Assembly (NCBI GenBank): GCA_027486275.1
Contig: JAIXPM010000058.1
Location: forward strand, 1 to 8,213
Direction: 5' to 3'
Length of the DNA: 8,213 nucleotides
From: Sphingomonadales bacterium
GTDB taxonomy: Bacteria; Pseudomonadota; Alphaproteobacteria; Sphingomonadales; Sphingomonadaceae
Shown: piece by piece, positions 1-7,605 of the stretch
How positions within the stretch are numbered: the first letter of the stretch is position 1
How the letters are laid out: each line of letters starts with the position of its first letter
Notes under the pieces: model-generated
Database searches by the model: none
What the model saw: only the letters and a program-made list of their open reading frames with translations
Told to the model about the DNA's origin: nothing
Program-made: the position numbers and the translations under genes

Positions 1-1106
<1,106 letters not shown>

Positions 1107-1164
1107 GGCGTGTGGCTCCCGTCTGCTCGTATGATTGCTCCATAGCGGGGCGGGGCCACCATGC

Positions 1165-1193
1165 AACATATCGATTTTGGCGATGACCGTCAC
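1165..1193 (-). promoter_or_regulatory. Possible sigma70-type promoter of pccA
   Basis: On the minus strand GTGACG (1193-1188) and TATGTT (1170-1165) are separated by 17 bp. Each matches the -35 and -10 consensus at four of six positions. Transcription would start near 1158, giving a leader of about 50 nt before the TTG start of pccA. The match is modest and was found by eye. The roughly 420-bp gene-free gap upstream of pccA makes an own promoter plausible, so this is only a candidate. Confidence 0.3.
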
Positions 1194-1318
1194 AGGCACG
1201 GCTCGTTGGGCTTTGCGTCAGGTGCGGTGCATCAGCACAGGCAGGCGGGCGTGACAGATGGTCCCCTTCCCCCGGGCAGCCGATCCCCTCACAGGCTGCA
1301 TCCATCGACCATACCAAC

Positions 1319-1352
1319 GCCGGCGCTGCTGATCCCCTGCAGCGGCGCCGGC
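1319..1352 (+). other. Strong GC-rich hairpin in the pccA-urcA intergenic region
   Basis: The arms GCCGGCGCTGCTG (1319-1331) and CAGCGGCGCCGGC (1340-1352) pair over 13 positions around an 8-nt loop. The only irregular pair is T1327 with G1344. In plus-strand RNA this is a tolerated G-U wobble, while minus-strand RNA would have an A-C mismatch, so the stem is better formed in a plus-strand transcript. No T-run follows, so it does not look like an intrinsic terminator. It lies 26 nt upstream of the small ORF at 1379 and could be a structured leader. Its function is unknown. Confidence 0.5.
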
Positions 1353-1378
1353 CACTCCTCTGATGTCCGGAATTTTCC

Positions 1379-1468
1379 ATGCGTTTGTTCTTTGCCACCA
1401 TCGCTGCCGCCTTTGCCGCCCTGACCGGTGACGTGGTGCAGTTTGAAGGCCTGTCGCCAACCCGCTGA
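1379..1468 (+). CDS. Candidate small secreted or membrane peptide, 29 aa
   Basis: This short ORF starts at ATG 1379 and stops at TGA 1466-1468. The product begins with two residues (MR), then an unbroken hydrophobic stretch LFFATIAAAFAALTG (residues 3-17), then a polar tail DVVQFEGLSPTR. That shape fits a signal peptide with a tiny mature part, or a single-helix membrane peptide. Twenty of the 28 codons after ATG end in G or C, in line with real genes here. The ribosome site is weak: only GGA, 7 nt before the ATG. A 10-bp terminator stem begins 5 nt after the stop, which supports a separate transcription unit. I do not recognise the family. It could equally be a chance ORF or the remnant of a longer exported protein. 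Confidence 0.35.
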   Translation: MRLFFATIAAAFAALTGDVVQFEGLSPTR

Positions 1469-1473
1469 ATGCA

Positions 1474-1503
1474 AAAGGGCCGGCGCGTGAGCACCGGCCC
1501 TTT
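1474..1503. terminator. Bidirectional intrinsic terminator
   Basis: A perfect 10-bp stem, AAAGGGCCGG (1474-1483) with CCGGCCCTTT (1494-1503), encloses a 10-nt loop. Because the arms start with A and end with T on either strand, it can work in both directions; on the minus strand the T-run is four long. It lies 22 nt beyond the stop of the UrcA-family gene on the minus strand and 5 nt beyond the stop of the 29-codon ORF on the plus strand. The T-tracts are short, so efficiency may be moderate. Confidence 0.75.
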
Positions 1504-1525
1504 CGGGTTCAGGCTTGAATGAATT

Positions 1526-1837
1526 TCAGCGGTTGGAAGCAACCGCCACAGCGAGGCGGGCGCGGGCCGCATCAATCTGCGGCGCAGCAGCCTTCATCGC
1601 ATCGGTCCGGCAGGCATCAAAGGCCGCCAGTTCGTCACGGGTGAAGGTGACCGGGTAGCCGCACAGGCGCGTCACCGCTTGCGACAGGCGCTTGTCCAGC
1701 GCGCGCTGGCCAGTGGCCGACGACAGATCGAGATCCGCAGTCTGCACCTTCACCTGCCACTGCTCATAGCCGGGTTCGGCGGCCAGGGCCGGCATCGCCA
1801 ACGTTGCGGCGGCGAGAAGAGCTATCGTGATGCGCAT
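1526..1837 (-). CDS. UrcA family secreted protein, 103 aa
   Basis: A small exported protein of the UrcA family, found mainly in sphingomonads and caulobacters; its function is not established. The N-terminus is a clear signal peptide: MRITIALLAAATLAMPALA, with likely cleavage after A19 or A20. The mature part shows the family pattern: a beta-strand segment WQVKVQTADLDLSSATGQRALDKRL (given here as residues 27-51), then two cysteines at C59 and C76 that probably form a disulfide, then an alanine-rich C-terminal helix. Two ATGs lie in tandem (1840 and 1837). GGAGG at 1848-1844 is 3 nt from the first and 6 nt from the second, so I chose the second. The gene lies between pccB-DUF2269 and pccA but has gaps on both sides and its own terminator, so it is probably transcribed alone. 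Phased TGTCA repeats lie 43-82 bp upstream. Confidence 0.85.
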   Translation of the reverse strand: MRITIALLAAATLAMPALAAEPGYEQWQVKVQTADLDLSSATGQRALDKRLSQAVTRLCGYPVTFTRDELAAFDACRTDAMKAAAPQIDAARARLAVAVASNR

Positions 1838-1879
1838 CATGTACCTCCCAAAACACTTGAGGAGAGGATGATGCGGGCA

Positions 1880-1919
1880 ATGTCACGTCAATGCAACAAG
1901 AATGTCACGGAACTGTCAT
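1880..1919 (+). promoter_or_regulatory. Pho-box-like array of 11-bp-phased TGTCA repeats
   Basis: Four heptamers start at 1880, 1891, 1902 and 1913, exactly 11 bp apart: ATGTCAC, ATGCAAC, ATGTCAC, CTGTCAT. The last is a perfect match to the PhoB half-site CTGTCAT, and 1902-1919 forms an 18-bp unit (heptamer, 4-bp spacer, heptamer) like the PhoB box. The 9-mer AATGTCACG occurs identically at 1879 and 1901. Head-to-tail repeats with an 11-bp period are typical of PhoB/OmpR-family response regulators. The array lies upstream of the UrcA-family gene, but the repeats read towards the plus strand, away from it. That leaves open repression of urcA, unusual activation, or a plus-strand transcript. 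The regulator is inferred only. Confidence 0.5.
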
Positions 1920-1960
1920 TTAAGAGTCTTTTTTCTGCAACCGAGTCGTCACAATAGCGC

Positions 1961-2428
1961 TCATGCGGGCCGGGCAATCATCAGCCACAGCGCCGTCAAC
2001 AGTGGCACGGTGGAGATGAGTCCCCAGAAAATCCATCGTTTTGACAAGGCCTTGTAGGCATCGGGCACTGGCCCATCACCGAACTGGCGTGCCATCCGCG
2101 CGCTCTTGATCTGGATCGGCACGATCAGGCCCATCCAGATCAGCCCGGCCGCCACGAAACACAGCTGCGCCAACAGCAGCCAGCCGCTGGTCAGCTCAAA
2201 TTGTCCTTCGATGGCAAGGCCATAGCCGCCGATCATGGTGAGAATCACGCCCCACACCGTCATCGACCAATCGGTGTAGGTGATGAGTTTCTGGGCGAAC
2301 TGCAGCACCGGGCCGCGGCCGTCGCGATCGGCGAAATATTTCCAGATCGCCGTCACGGTGATGTTGCCCATCAGCATCACCACGCCGGTGATGTGCAGGA
2401 ACTTCCAGACGAGATAGGTTTCGGGCAT
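1961..2428 (-). CDS. DUF2269-type integral membrane protein, 155 aa
   Basis: A small inner-membrane protein that resembles the DUF2269 family; no biochemical function is established for it. Four hydrophobic helices are visible at about residues 7-29, 52-73, 82-105 and 131-151. The first carries the family-like pattern with His12 and several glycines (LHITGVVMLMGN). Helices 3 and 4 are joined by a charged loop (KSARMARQFGDG). The reading frame stays open upstream into pccB, but the natural start is ATG 2428 (MPETYLVW), which lies 10 bp after the pccB stop. The ribosome site is poor (GGGA 4 nt away), so translation may depend on coupling with pccB. It is almost certainly co-transcribed with pccB, which could mean a link to propionate metabolism, but that is guilt by association. 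No terminator is seen before it. Confidence 0.8.
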   Translation of the reverse strand: MPETYLVWKFLHITGVVMLMGNITVTAIWKYFADRDGRGPVLQFAQKLITYTDWSMTVWGVILTMIGGYGLAIEGQFELTSGWLLLAQLCFVAAGLIWMGLIVPIQIKSARMARQFGDGPVPDAYKALSKRWIFWGLISTVPLLTALWLMIARPA

Positions 2429-2438
2429 CACGTCCCGC

Positions 2439-3971
2439 TTACAACGGAATATTGTCGTGCTTTTTCCACGGGTTTTCGAGAGTCTTCGTCCGCAGTTTGC
2501 GCAGGCCCATGGCGATCCGCTTCCGCGTCGCATGCGGCATGATCACTTCATCGATGAAGCCCATGGATGCCGCCACGAACGGATTGGCGAAGCGGGCTTC
2601 ATATTCGGCGGTGCGCGCGGCGATCTTGTCCTTGTCGCCGATATCCTGGCGGAAGATGATTTCCACGGCGCCCTTGGCGCCCATCACGGCGATTTCGGCG
2701 GTGGGCCAGGCATAGTTCAAGTCGCCGCGCAGATGCTTTGACGCCATCACGTCATAGGCGCCGCCATAGGCCTTGCGGGTGATGACCGTGATTTTCGGCA
2801 CGGTGGCTTCGGCATAGGCGAACAGCAATTTCGCGCCATGCTTGATGATGCCGCCATATTCCTGTGCCACGCCGGGCAGGAAGCCGGGCACATCCACAAA
2901 CGTCACGATCGGGATGTTGAAGGCATCGCAGAAGCGCACGAAGCGGCCGGCCTTCTTGCTGGCGTTGATGTCGAGGCAGCCGGCCAGCACGGTCGGTTGG
3001 TTGGCAACAATACCGACCGTGTGGCCTTCGATACGGGCGAAACCGATCAGAATGTTGCCGGCATGGCCCGGCTGCAGCTCGAAGAATTCGCCATCGTCGG
3101 CGACCTTCTGGATCAGCTCGTGCATGTCGTACGGCTTGGCGGCGCTGGCCGGGATCAGCGTGTCGAGGCTGTGATCGATGCGCAGCGGGTCGTCGCTGGT
3201 CGGCCGGAACGGCGCATCCTCGCGGTTGTTGAGCGGCAGGAAATCGAAGAACATCCGCGTGCGCAGCAGTGCATCGATATCATCTTCCAGCGCCAGATCG
3301 GCCACGCCGGATTTGGTGCTGTGGGTGATGGCGCCGCCCAGTTCTTCCTGGGTCACCACTTCGTTGGTTACCGTTTTCACCACGTCGGGGCCAGTGACGA
3401 ACATGTAGCTCGAATCCTTCACCATGAAGATGAAGTCGGTCATGGCGGGTGAGTAGACCGCGCCGCCCGCACAGGGCCCCATGATCAGTGAAATCTGCGG
3501 CACCACGCCGGATGCCAGCACGTTACGCTGAAACACTTCGGCATAGCCACCAAGGCTGGCGACGCCTTCCTGGATGCGGGCGCCGCCGGAATCGTTGAGG
3601 CCAATCACCGGCGCGCCAACCTTCATGGCGGTGTCCATGATCTTGCAGATCTTCTGGGCGTGGCGTTCAGACAGCGATCCGCCGAACACGGTGAAATCCT
3701 GCGAGAAGACATAGACGAGCCGGCCATTGATGGTGCCGCTGCCGGTCACCACGCCGTCACCGGGGATCTTTTGTTCGGCCATGCCGAATTCGGTGCAGTT
3801 GTGCTCCACATACATGTCGAGCTCTTCGAAGCTGCCGGGATCGAGCAGGATATCCAGCCGCTCGCGCGCCGTCAGCCGGCCCTTCTTGTGCTGGGCCTCG
3901 ATGCGCTTTTCCCCACCACCCATGCGGGCGGCGGCGCGGCGGCGTTCCAGTTCTTCCAGTTGCTTCAGCAT
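2439..3971 (-). CDS. pccB: Propionyl-CoA carboxylase carboxyltransferase (beta) subunit, 510 aa
   Basis: This subunit transfers the carboxyl group from carboxybiotin to propionyl-CoA, giving methylmalonyl-CoA, and forms a complex with PccA. The length of 510 is typical. The N-terminal half holds the acyl-CoA side with [13 protein letters not shown] (125-137) and the oxyanion-hole loop [16 protein letters not shown] (165-180), then [12 protein letters not shown] (202-213). The C-terminal half holds [10 protein letters not shown] (358-367), [11 protein letters not shown] (371-381) and [11 protein letters not shown] (399-409). Asp407 in YGGAYD corresponds, as I recall, to the residue that in Streptomyces PccB (Asp422) favours propionyl-CoA over acetyl-CoA. 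The open frame extends 22 codons further upstream, but ATG 3971 has an AAGGGAG ribosome site 9 nt away and matches the family N-terminus. The DUF2269 gene follows after 10 bp. Confidence 0.96.
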   Translation of the reverse strand: MLKQLEELERRRAAARMGGGEKRIEAQHKKGRLTARERLDILLDPGSFEELDMYVEHNCTEFGMAEQKIPGDGVVTGSGTINGRLVYVFSQDFTVFGGSLSERHAQKICKIMDTAMKVGAPVIGLNDSGGARIQEGVASLGGYAEVFQRNVLASGVVPQISLIMGPCAGGAVYSPAMTDFIFMVKDSSYMFVTGPDVVKTVTNEVVTQEELGGAITHSTKSGVADLALEDDIDALLRTRMFFDFLPLNNREDAPFRPTSDDPLRIDHSLDTLIPASAAKPYDMHELIQKVADDGEFFELQPGHAGNILIGFARIEGHTVGIVANQPTVLAGCLDINASKKAGRFVRFCDAFNIPIVTFVDVPGFLPGVAQEYGGIIKHGAKLLFAYAEATVPKITVITRKAYGGAYDVMASKHLRGDLNYAWPTAEIAVMGAKGAVEIIFRQDIGDKDKIAARTAEYEARFANPFVAASMGFIDEVIMPHATRKRIAMGLRKLRTKTLENPWKKHDNIPL

Positions 3972-4000
3972 GGGTGTGCACTCCCTTGGTGTCTCCCCTA

Positions 4001-4027
4001 GCAATTGCGATGCTCGGGGCAAGTGCG
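4001..4027. promoter_or_regulatory. Near-identical 9-bp direct repeat upstream of pccB, possible operator
   Basis: GCAATTGCG (4001-4009) and GCAAGTGCG (4019-4027) match at eight of nine positions and start 18 bp apart. The first contains the 8-bp palindrome GCAATTGC. They lie 30-56 bp upstream of the pccB start in a 62-bp gap after the ATP12 gene, where a pccB promoter would be expected. A pair of such sites fits a dimeric repressor or activator. No clear -35/-10 pair could be picked by eye. The link to a propionate-responsive regulator is inference. Confidence 0.3.
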
Positions 4028-4033
4028 TTGTTT

Positions 4034-4726
4034 TCACCCTGCCAACAGGCGCAGGCAGCGGATCGCCGCATCGAGATCAGCGCGGCGCTCTGCTTCGGCC
4101 TTTTCGGCCAACGGATCGCGGCCCCATTGCTGTTCCTGCCAAAGCGCGTCGACGTGCGCGATGTCATAGGCGGCTTCGGCCTCCAGTTCGCCTTCCGCCA
4201 CCGCCAATGCCAGCACGGCCGAACCCGTGATGGTCACGATCGGATCCAGTGGCGCCAGCTGGAACGGGGTGAAGGCGGCAAAGGCCGTGTGCAGGCGGAT
4301 CAGCGTCGCCGTCGGCTGGGCGACATGCATGATGCCGGTGGTGATGGTCAGCCCCACGTCGTAACGGCGGGCGAGCCATTCCACCCATGGGTCCCAGGCC
4401 GCTGCTTGCGCCGCCAGCAGCGAGGCCGGGCCATCGGCGCGATAGGCGATGAGTTCGCTTTCCGCATACGTCGCCAGCCGTTTGGCAAAACCGGCGTGGT
4501 CTGCTGCGACCCGATCAATGGCTGCGTTGGCAAAGCCGCTGAGCGGCAGGCTGCGCGGATCAATCTTCTCGCCTTGTGTCTGCCATTCGCCGGCAATGGC
4601 TTCGGCCAGCGATCGCGTGGGCACCGCAAGCGGAACGCGTGCCGGCGTGCGCAGCGGCCGGCCATCGAGCGCCACGCCGAACGGCCCGTCGCCGGTGACA
4701 ATTGCGTCTTTGTAGAAGCGCTTCAT
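4034..4726 (-). CDS. ATP12 family F1-ATPase assembly chaperone, 230 aa
   Basis: The family is known from mitochondria, where Atp12 binds the F1 alpha subunit before it assembles with beta; alphaproteobacteria carry homologues. The chain starts [10 protein letters not shown], followed by the N-terminal beta domain with [19 protein letters not shown]. Next come [14 protein letters not shown], the [12 protein letters not shown] segment and [14 protein letters not shown], the strongest family signatures here. Then comes GIMHVAQP and a helical C-terminal part ending LRLLAG. The length of 230 is normal. The frame is open further upstream, but ATG 4726 gives the family N-terminus, and its ATGA overlaps the stop of the preceding 67-aa gene by 4 nt. 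There is no purine-rich ribosome site, so translational coupling is likely. This is the last gene of the operon that starts at 6420. Confidence 0.92.
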   Translation of the reverse strand: MKRFYKDAIVTGDGPFGVALDGRPLRTPARVPLAVPTRSLAEAIAGEWQTQGEKIDPRSLPLSGFANAAIDRVAADHAGFAKRLATYAESELIAYRADGPASLLAAQAAAWDPWVEWLARRYDVGLTITTGIMHVAQPTATLIRLHTAFAAFTPFQLAPLDPIVTITGSAVLALAVAEGELEAEAAYDIAHVDALWQEQQWGRDPLAEKAEAERRADLDAAIRCLRLLAG

Positions 4727-4926
4727 TTGCGGGTAAGGCCCAGATGCTTCGGCCGAACGAACAGCGAGCAGCCACCCAGCAGCACCACCGCCAGCCCCGG
4801 CGCCTGCCCCACTTCGCGCACCAGCCACACGCCGGCGGCCATCACCGCCAGCCCGGTCAGCCGCACGGCGAGATAGATCAGATAACGCTTCTTCGCTTCG
4901 GCAGCGGGGAGGGGGGCTTCACGCAT
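4723..4926 (-). CDS. Small two-helix membrane protein, 67 aa
   Basis: I do not recognise a named family. The product has a polar start (MREAPLPAAEAKKR), a first hydrophobic helix at about 16-37 (with VRLTGLAVMAAGVWLV), a short turn, a second at about 42-57 (APGLAVVLLGGCSLF) and a basic tail PKHLGLTRK. The charge pattern suggests both ends face the cytoplasm. Translation looks well supported: AAGG sits 7 nt before the ATG and overlaps the end of the preceding gene, and the stop overlaps the ATP12 start (ATGA). Such tight coupling to ATP12 hints at a role around ATP synthase assembly or at the membrane, but nothing in the sequence itself shows that. Confidence 0.8.
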   Translation of the reverse strand: MREAPLPAAEAKKRYLIYLAVRLTGLAVMAAGVWLVREVGQAPGLAVVLLGGCSLFVRPKHLGLTRK

Positions 4927-4935
4927 GGATTGGCC

Positions 4936-5178
4936 TTACCCCCGCCGGCCACGCTGCAGCAAGATGAATGCCAGCGCAAACTGCAGCACGGCCGCGACCC
5001 AGAACAGCCCGCTCGCCACCTCACCGTTTTCGCCTGCCGCTGCACTGCGCCGCGCCAGAACCACGAATGCACCGCCGAATGCCAACGCCAGGATCGCCAT
5101 GATCCGGCCCAGCCGCCGCAGCCGGGCGATCATCTCGCCGGAACCCGGCATGTCGTCGGGGGACGGTTCTTCAGCCAT
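4936..5178 (-). CDS. Small two-helix membrane protein, 80 aa
   Basis: A second unrecognised small membrane protein directly upstream of the 67-aa one. The N-terminus is acidic and proline-containing (MAEEPSPDDMPGSGE), followed by a basic segment (RLRRLGR), helix 1 at about 25-43 (IMAILALAFGGAFVVLA), a short polar loop, helix 2 at about 55-74 (ASGLFWVAAVLQFALAFILL) and a basic end QRGRRG. I chose ATG 5178 because longer starts would run deep into the HAD gene with an unlikely N-terminus. Even so, it overlaps the HAD stop by 8 nt. There is no clear ribosome site, so coupled translation is likely. The gap to the next gene is 9 nt. It has the same length class and topology as its neighbour, but I see no evident sequence identity between them. 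Confidence 0.75.
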   Translation of the reverse strand: MAEEPSPDDMPGSGEMIARLRRLGRIMAILALAFGGAFVVLARRSAAAGENGEVASGLFWVAAVLQFALAFILLQRGRRG

Positions 5179-5824
5179 TGAGCAGCGCCAGCAGATGATC
5201 GGCATCATCGGCGACATGCGCGGCGCCGGCATCGATCAGTTCATGCGCGTCGTGATAGCCCCAATCGACGCCGATACTCTTCACGCCCGCGGCTTCGCCC
5301 ATGGCGATATCGAAGATGGTATCGCCGATCATCACCGCCTGTTCGGCCTTCGCGCCTGCTTCGGCCAGCGCCATATGAAGCATTGAAGGATGGGGCTTGG
5401 ACGGGTGGCGATCGGCGGTTTGCAAGCTGACGAACAGGTGATGGATGCCGTGATGTTCGAGCGCCAGCTTCAGCCCGCGATCAGATTTTCCCGTAGCCAC
5501 CGCCAGCAGCCAGCCCTGCCCATCGAGCGTATCGAGGAGGCTGCGGATGCCCGGATAGAGCGGCTCGGCATCCAGCGCCTTGTCGGCCCGCAGGCGCTGG
5601 AAGGCGGTCTTGTAGTCTTCGGCCAGGCTCAGGTGCAGGTCATGATCCGCCTCCGGTAGCAGCGCCTGCATGGCTTCTACCAGGCTCAGGCCGACGATGC
5701 GGCGGGTGGCGTGACTGTCGGGGGCGGGAAGGCGGTGGCGCTGGAAACTCTGCTCCATCGCCCGGATGATGTTGACCTGGCTGTCGATCAACGTGCCATC
5801 GCAATCGAAAACAGCGAGTTTCAT
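5171..5824 (-). CDS. HAD superfamily (subclass IA) hydrolase, phosphoglycolate phosphatase-like, 217 aa
   Basis: A soluble phosphatase of the haloacid dehalogenase superfamily. All four catalytic motifs are present: motif I DCDGTLID with nucleophile Asp7 and acid/base Asp9; motif II at Thr111 in VATGKSD; motif III Lys143 in SKPHPSML; motif IV GDTIFD with Asp168 and Asp172, which hold Mg2+. The helical cap lies between about residues 15 and 85, as in subclass IA. The family resembles Gph and PpaX, and the physiological substrate cannot be read from the sequence. The start ATG overlaps the PaiB-like stop by 4 nt (ATGA) and has a good AAGGA site 7 nt upstream. A HAD gene of this type close to ATP12 is, to my knowledge, common in alphaproteobacteria. 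Confidence 0.92.
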   Translation of the reverse strand: MKLAVFDCDGTLIDSQVNIIRAMEQSFQRHRLPAPDSHATRRIVGLSLVEAMQALLPEADHDLHLSLAEDYKTAFQRLRADKALDAEPLYPGIRSLLDTLDGQGWLLAVATGKSDRGLKLALEHHGIHHLFVSLQTADRHPSKPHPSMLHMALAEAGAKAEQAVMIGDTIFDIAMGEAAGVKSIGVDWGYHDAHELIDAGAAHVADDADHLLALLNG

Positions 5825-6420
5825 GATGTCTTCCTTGCGGCGCGGATTCTCGCCGCGCCTTCTGTCTCGCCCAGTCGCTCCAGCGCCGCGGTCACGCCGG
5901 CCGCATCGGCCTCGCTGCGGTTCTGGCTGGCTTTCAGCGTGGTACGGATGGCGGCGGGGGTGAGTTCATATCCGGTGATGGCGCGCATCATGGCTTCGGC
6001 ACGCGGGCGCTCCATCTTGTGCATGGTCCAGTTCTCGCCCACCCGGGGCTCGAAGGTGGCCGAAGCGACGTGCAGCAGTTCCTCCAGTTCGTCCACGCTC
6101 ATGGCGCGCACCGGGCCTTCGATCTCGACCGCCTGGTAATTCCACGTGGGCACATTGTTGGCCGGCTCCCCATACCAGTTGGGGGAGACATAATGGCCCG
6201 GCCCGCCGACGCTGATCAGCGCGGTCAGGCCATCGAGATGCTGCGCCAGCGCATTGCCACGCGCGAGGTGGAACATCACCGTGCCCGCCGCGCTCACCAA
6301 CACCGGCGCATGCGCCACGCGCGGTCCATCGGGCGTTTGGCCAAAGATGTGGGCAAAGCCGTGCGCCGCCACGAAAGCGAGCGGGTCATCATTGCTGCGA
6401 AAGGCGGCATTGGGATGCAT
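5821..6420 (-). CDS. PaiB-like FMN-binding protein (negative transcriptional regulator family), 199 aa
   Basis: The protein belongs to the PaiB family, a split-barrel flavin-binding fold named after a Bacillus subtilis regulator of sporulation and protease genes. Signature segments are AHAPVLV (36-42), MFHLARGNALAQHL (49-62), the GPGHYVSPNWYG loop (73-84) and VPTWNYQAVEIEG (90-102), all typical of the FMN site. There is no helix-turn-helix I can identify, so a direct DNA-binding role is doubtful, and a flavin-dependent redox or detoxification role is equally possible. The start is ATG 6420, with CAGGGA at suitable distance. An in-frame ATG at 6447 gives a longer product but has no ribosome site. 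It is the first gene of the five-gene operon running down to ATP12 and diverges from the gene at 6503. Confidence 0.88.
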   Translation of the reverse strand: MHPNAAFRSNDDPLAFVAAHGFAHIFGQTPDGPRVAHAPVLVSAAGTVMFHLARGNALAQHLDGLTALISVGGPGHYVSPNWYGEPANNVPTWNYQAVEIEGPVRAMSVDELEELLHVASATFEPRVGENWTMHKMERPRAEAMMRAITGYELTPAAIRTTLKASQNRSEADAAGVTAALERLGETEGAARIRAARKTS

Positions 6421-6502
6421 AGCGGGGTTTCCCTGCCGCAAGCCCATCCTGTCGGCAAGGAGAGTCGACGCCGCGTGGCCTGCCCGCTACCCCTTGGTCA
6501 TC
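6421..6502. promoter_or_regulatory. 82-bp divergent promoter region between PaiB-like gene and MBL hydrolase
   Basis: This is the only space available for promoters of both the five-gene minus-strand operon and the plus-strand hydrolase. It holds a short imperfect inverted repeat, TGCCG (6432-6436) and CGGCA (6451-6455), and no convincing -35/-10 pair by eye. A shared operator is possible, given that PaiB-family proteins are often called regulators, but nothing decisive is visible. Confidence 0.3.
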
Positions 6503-7597
6503 ATGACCGAACCACCGCCCTTGCTGCCCATCCCCGCCGGCCAGGCCAGCACGGAACCGCGCGACGCTGACGAGATCAAGGGCCTGCGCTATCCGTTGGG
6601 CCGCTGGGTGCCGGGGCCGGGCGAAGCCGAAGAAGTGGCGCCGGGCATTTTCTGGGTGCGCATGGGTCTGCCGTTCGGGCTGGATCATATCAACCTGTGG
6701 GTGATCGATGCCGGCGACGGCTGGGCGATTGTTGATACCGGGGTGGGCCTGCCGGCTTCGAAAGCGGCGTGGGAAGCGCTGTTTGCCGGCGCGTTGAAAG
6801 CCAAGCCCGTCACCCGCGTCATCGTCACCCACTATCACCCGGATCACCTCGGCATGGCCGGCTGGCTGTGCCGCAAGTGGGATGTGCCGCTGGAAATCAC
6901 CCGCACCGAATATCTGCTGGCGCGCACGCTCACGCTTGATGTGCGCGACGCGCCGCCGGATGAAGCCGTGGCCTTCTCCATCCGCGCCGGCTGGAGCGAC
7001 GAACAAGTGGCCGCAATGAAAGCCAAGGCCTGGGGCAGTTTCGGCAAGATCATCAGCAAGATGCCGGCCGGCTTCAAGCGGCTGCGCGATGGCGATGTGC
7101 TCAATATCGGCCCGCGCCAGTTCACGGTCGTGGTCGGCCGCGGCCATGCCCCTGAACATGCCTGCCTGGTCGCGGATGACGTGATGATCAGCGGCGACCA
7201 GGTGCTGCCGCGTATCACGTCGAACGTGTCGGTCTATCCCACCGAGCCCTATGCCGATCCACTGGGCGACTGGCTGGAGAGCATCGATACGCTGCGCGCC
7301 ATTCCCGATCATGTGCTGGTACTGCCCGCCCATAACGAGCCCTTTTATGGCCTGCACACGCGACTGGACCAGCTTGCCGCCGATCACCATGGCAAGCTGG
7401 AAAAGCTGGAAGCCTTCTGCGCCGAACCGCGCACGGCCGTCGATTGCTTCGCCGCCCTGTTCCGCAGGCCGATTGGTGAGGCTGATTACGGGTTGGCAAC
7501 AGGTGAAACCGTCGCCCACCTGCACTGGTTGGAAGAGCGCGGCCGGGTCAGCCGCGTGAAGGACGGCAGCGGCGTGGACCGTTTCATCAGGGCGTGA
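6503..7597 (+). CDS. MBL-fold metallo-hydrolase with LACTB2-like C-terminal domain, 364 aa
   Basis: A metallo-beta-lactamase-fold hydrolase, probably cytosolic, since no signal peptide is seen. Metal ligands are all in place: the HxHxDH motif in THYHPDHLG (His110, His112, Asp114, His115), His215 in GRGHAPEH, Asp232 in ISGDQVLP and His277 in LPAHNEP. The GHxPEH and SGD-VLP segments resemble the LACTB2 and glyoxalase II-like branch. The helical stretch between residues 130 and 200 is longer than in minimal MBL proteins. After about residue 295 comes a winged-helix-like tail with LATGETVAHLHWLEERGRV, as in LACTB2-type proteins. The substrate is unknown; thioesters, lactones or nucleic acid are all possible for this fold. 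The start at ATG 6503 (MTEPPPLLP) lacks a clear ribosome site; the frame is open upstream, but that part overlaps PaiB. Confidence 0.9.
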   Translation: MTEPPPLLPIPAGQASTEPRDADEIKGLRYPLGRWVPGPGEAEEVAPGIFWVRMGLPFGLDHINLWVIDAGDGWAIVDTGVGLPASKAAWEALFAGALKAKPVTRVIVTHYHPDHLGMAGWLCRKWDVPLEITRTEYLLARTLTLDVRDAPPDEAVAFSIRAGWSDEQVAAMKAKAWGSFGKIISKMPAGFKRLRDGDVLNIGPRQFTVVVGRGHAPEHACLVADDVMISGDQVLPRITSNVSVYPTEPYADPLGDWLESIDTLRAIPDHVLVLPAHNEPFYGLHTRLDQLAADHHGKLEKLEAFCAEPRTAVDCFAALFRRPIGEADYGLATGETVAHLHWLEERGRVSRVKDGSGVDRFIRA

Positions 7598-7605
7598 CTG
7601 CCACG

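Noticed and set aside
1909..1934. GGAAC as the -35 of an EcfG-type general stress promoter on the plus strand
   Set aside because: No CGTT-like -10 follows at 16-17 bp; the GGAAC is explained by the phased TGTCA repeats.
2429..2533. 35-residue N-terminal extension of the DUF2269 protein
   Set aside because: It overlaps the C-terminal codons of pccB and ends in a charged stretch foreign to the family; ATG 2428 fits better.
4727..4828. N-terminal glycine/alanine-rich extension of ATP12
   Set aside because: It is the 67-aa gene read in another frame; the family N-terminus begins at ATG 4726.
3974..4876. Plus-strand open frame of 300 codons opposite ATP12
   Set aside because: Shadow frame; the minus strand carries the ATP12 signatures and coupled gene starts.
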